A DNA stretch of 7,562 nt from Dehalococcoidia bacterium (lineage in GTDB: Bacteria; Chloroflexota; Dehalococcoidia; Dehalococcoidales; RBG-16-60-22): assembly GCA_030615655.1 (NCBI GenBank), contig JAUWYU010000067.1:1-7562 (forward strand), in the 5' to 3' direction. The notes beneath the pieces are model-generated. The model did not search any database. It was given only the letters and a program-made list of their open reading frames with translations, and was not told the origin of the DNA. Made by a program: the position numbers and the translations under genes. This document shows, one piece after another, positions 5,846 to 7,562 of this stretch; within the stretch, counting starts at the first letter, position 1, and every line of letters begins with the position of its first letter.

Positions 5846-6208
5846 TTACTTCTCTCGGCGTCCTACGACGCTGTTTCTGGCTACTCTGAGGGTCGCCCCA
5901 GATTCTACTTTAATAACGACGCTGTCCTCGCTGAGGCTTTCAACTGTCCCGTAGATGCCGCCGGCTGTCATTACTCTGTCGCCCCTTTGCAGCTCCTGCA
6001 TCATAGCCTCGTGTTCCTTCTGCCGCCTTCTCTGAGGCCTGACCATGATAAAGTAAATCATGGCACCCATCAATACCACCAGAACTATCAGGTATATGCT
6101 GCTGTTACCGCCTTCTTGCGAACCGTCTGCTGGAATACACCCGCCGATAAATGCCAGGACCGCGATAAGCAGTCCTGCGATTAATCCTGTTATTAATATT
6201 TTATTCAT
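5846..6208 (-). CDS. yajC: YajC-like preprotein translocase subunit with extra N-terminal segment
   Basis: The 120-aa product carries the YajC core: a membrane segment at about 38-55, then VRPQRRRQKEHEAMMQEL and the cytoplasmic domain GDRVMTAGGIYGTV, ending in a beta-rich part (residues 73-116). YajC associates with SecD/SecF at the Sec translocon. I take the ATG at 6208 because AGGAGG lies four bases upstream; the open frame reaches 6259 but lacks a comparable site there. Unusually, the core is preceded by another hydrophobic stretch (4-22) ending FIGGC, with Cys24 in a lipobox-like setting, followed by a Gly/Ser-rich linker. Typical YajC proteins have a single membrane segment near the N-terminus. 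The start overlaps the miaB stop in an ATGA. Confidence 0.9.
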   Translation of the reverse strand: MNKILITGLIAGLLIAVLAFIGGCIPADGSQEGGNSSIYLIVLVVLMGAMIYFIMVRPQRRRQKEHEAMMQELQRGDRVMTAGGIYGTVESLSEDSVVIKVESGATLRVARNSVVGRREK

Positions 6209-7545
6209 TTTTCCTCCTGCTCGGTGTTGCTTGACTCGACCCTGCCCTGCAGCGACCATGCGCTGGTTTTCTCAACCCTGATTTTCATCAGTTCCCCGGG
6301 GCAGTCCTGGCCGCTGCTGAAAAATACCAGTTTGCCGGTACGGGTGCGGCCGTACCACTTGCCCCTCGCCTTGCCTTCTACCAGTATTTCAACCGTTCTC
6401 CCCAGCATACGGGCATTGATTTCAGACTGGATTTTCTCCTGGAGCTGTTCAACCCTATTCAGCCTTGCCTTCTTCTCCGGGAGCGGTACATTATCCTCCA
6501 GTTCCCTGGCGGCGTCCGTTCCCGCTCTGGGTGAATAGGCGGCTACATGCACTGTATCAAAATTCGTCTCGGAGAGCAAGTCTAACGTTTGCTGAAACTG
6601 GTCTTTACTTTCCGAGGGGAAGCCCACGATGACATCGGTGCTTAGGGCTACCCCGGGTATCTTATCGCGTATTCGCCTGATGAGCTGGCGGTATTGTGCC
6701 GCCGTGTAGCCGCGTTTCATTGCCTTCAGGATTTCATCGCTGCCCGACTGTACCGGTAGGCTTATCTGCTCGCAGACTTTGTCCAGTCCGGCGATGGCTT
6801 CGATGAGTTTGGGGCTCATGTCTTTGGGGTGGTTGGTCAGGAAACGCAGGCGCGCCAGCCCGTCTATAGTGTTCAACTCGGTGAGCAGGTCGGCCAGGCC
6901 CGGCCTGTCCGGCAGGTCATGCCCGTAAGAGTCCACGTTCTGTCCCAGCAGGGTGACCTCTCTGGCTCCCCGATTCACCAGCTCCCTCACCTCACAGGCT
7001 ATCTCCTCCACTGTCCGACTCCTCTCCCGACCGCGCCGGTAGGGGACAATGCAGTAGGAGCAAAGGTTATCGCAGCCCTGAATTATCGTGACGAAGACAC
7101 TGGGCGATGGCTGGTGGGGTAATGATAACTCTCCGGTCTTTTCCAGCCAGGGCGGCGCGTCCCCCGGCTTGAAAAAGTGGTCGACATGCGGGTAGCTCTT
7201 TTTTAATCTGTCGGTATCGGCGTCTACCAGACAGCCGGTCAGCGCCAGCGTTATTTCTGGCCTTGCCTTTTTCAGCGACTTCATGGTGTGCAGCTTGTTG
7301 ATGACGCGGTTCTCGGCGCTCTGGCGCACCACGCAGCTGTTCAGCACGATAAGGTCGGCTTCGCCGGCGGTATCCGTAGCCTCGTAGCCCAGTTCCTCGA
7401 AACGGCTCCCCAGTCGCTCCGACTCCCCCTTGTTCATCTGGCAGCCGATTGTCCAGATATGGTATAGCAAGGATTTACGGGCAGGCTTCCGTGTTTGCTG
7501 GTTCTGCGACATCGGCTGGTTAAGTTTGCCTTGAGATTCTGGCAT
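6205..7545 (-). CDS. miaB: tRNA-2-methylthio-N6-dimethylallyladenosine synthase
   Basis: MiaB adds a methylthio group to i6A37 of tRNAs reading codons that begin with U, using two iron-sulfur clusters and S-adenosylmethionine. The N-terminal MTTase domain has Cys35, Cys71 and Cys105 for one cluster. The radical-SAM domain has CDNLCSYC (Cys158, 162, 165) for the other, followed by LLGQNVDSYG (199-208), the LPVQSGSD region (263-270) and STDVIVGFP (302-310). A TRAM RNA-binding domain occupies about 381-436. These features, especially GQNVDSYG, favour MiaB over RimO or MtaB. Length 446 aa is normal. The ATG at 7545 is preceded by GGGAA; a second ATG at 7512 (MSQNQQ) is a possible alternative start with a weaker site. 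It is the first visible gene of the operon with yajC and nadC. Confidence 0.95.
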   Translation of the reverse strand: MPESQGKLNQPMSQNQQTRKPARKSLLYHIWTIGCQMNKGESERLGSRFEELGYEATDTAGEADLIVLNSCVVRQSAENRVINKLHTMKSLKKARPEITLALTGCLVDADTDRLKKSYPHVDHFFKPGDAPPWLEKTGELSLPHQPSPSVFVTIIQGCDNLCSYCIVPYRRGRERSRTVEEIACEVRELVNRGAREVTLLGQNVDSYGHDLPDRPGLADLLTELNTIDGLARLRFLTNHPKDMSPKLIEAIAGLDKVCEQISLPVQSGSDEILKAMKRGYTAAQYRQLIRRIRDKIPGVALSTDVIVGFPSESKDQFQQTLDLLSETNFDTVHVAAYSPRAGTDAARELEDNVPLPEKKARLNRVEQLQEKIQSEINARMLGRTVEILVEGKARGKWYGRTRTGKLVFFSSGQDCPGELMKIRVEKTSAWSLQGRVESSNTEQEEK

Positions 7546-7562
7546 TCAATTCCCACAGTGCA

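Overview
The window looks like a piece of a bacterial chromosome, mostly conserved housekeeping and metal-uptake genes, with what may be the edge of an integrated element at its left end. The combination of a CbiMNQO-type transporter with a free-standing PDGLE subunit, a CooT-type nickel protein and a miaB-yajC-nadC cluster, together with moderately high GC, suggests an anaerobe. My best guess is an uncultured Chloroflexota of the Dehalococcoidia type. That placement is inference from gene content and recalled protein style, not a search result.

Left region (1-942, minus strand): a tyrosine recombinase, cut by the window edge but with all catalytic residues visible, starts 26 bases past the 3' end of a tRNA-Glu(UUC) gene and reads in the same direction. 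This is the classic arrangement at the border of a tRNA-targeting integrative element. An 11-bp sequence from the tRNA T arm is repeated just past the tRNA end. A 241-bp intergenic stretch (943-1183) separates the tRNA from the next gene. It holds divergent promoters and a run of CCCACCC repeats.

Middle region (1184-4976, plus strand): two likely transcription units. The first is fmdB-type zinc ribbon, dtd (D-aminoacyl-tRNA deacylase), a 70-aa helical protein of unknown function, and cooT. The second, after a 180-bp leader with a good promoter and operator-like TTGCA repeats, is cbiM, a PDGLE/CbiN-like gene, cbiQ and cbiO. Together these encode a complete energy-coupling-factor nickel/cobalt importer: the substrate-binding S unit, small partner, transmembrane T unit and ATPase. 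CooT next door and the Nur-like operator pattern favour nickel, but cobalt cannot be excluded.

Right region (4963-7545, minus strand): a tight operon miaB-yajC-nadC, for tRNA methylthiolation, a Sec accessory protein and NAD synthesis. It converges on cbiO with a 14-bp coding overlap. miaB and yajC overlap in an ATGA, and only 4 bases separate yajC from nadC. No CRISPR array, insertion sequence or rRNA was seen. The most interesting points are the tRNA/integrase junction, the metal-regulation leader before cbiM, the unassigned 70-aa gene beside cooT, and a YajC with an extra N-terminal lipobox-like segment.
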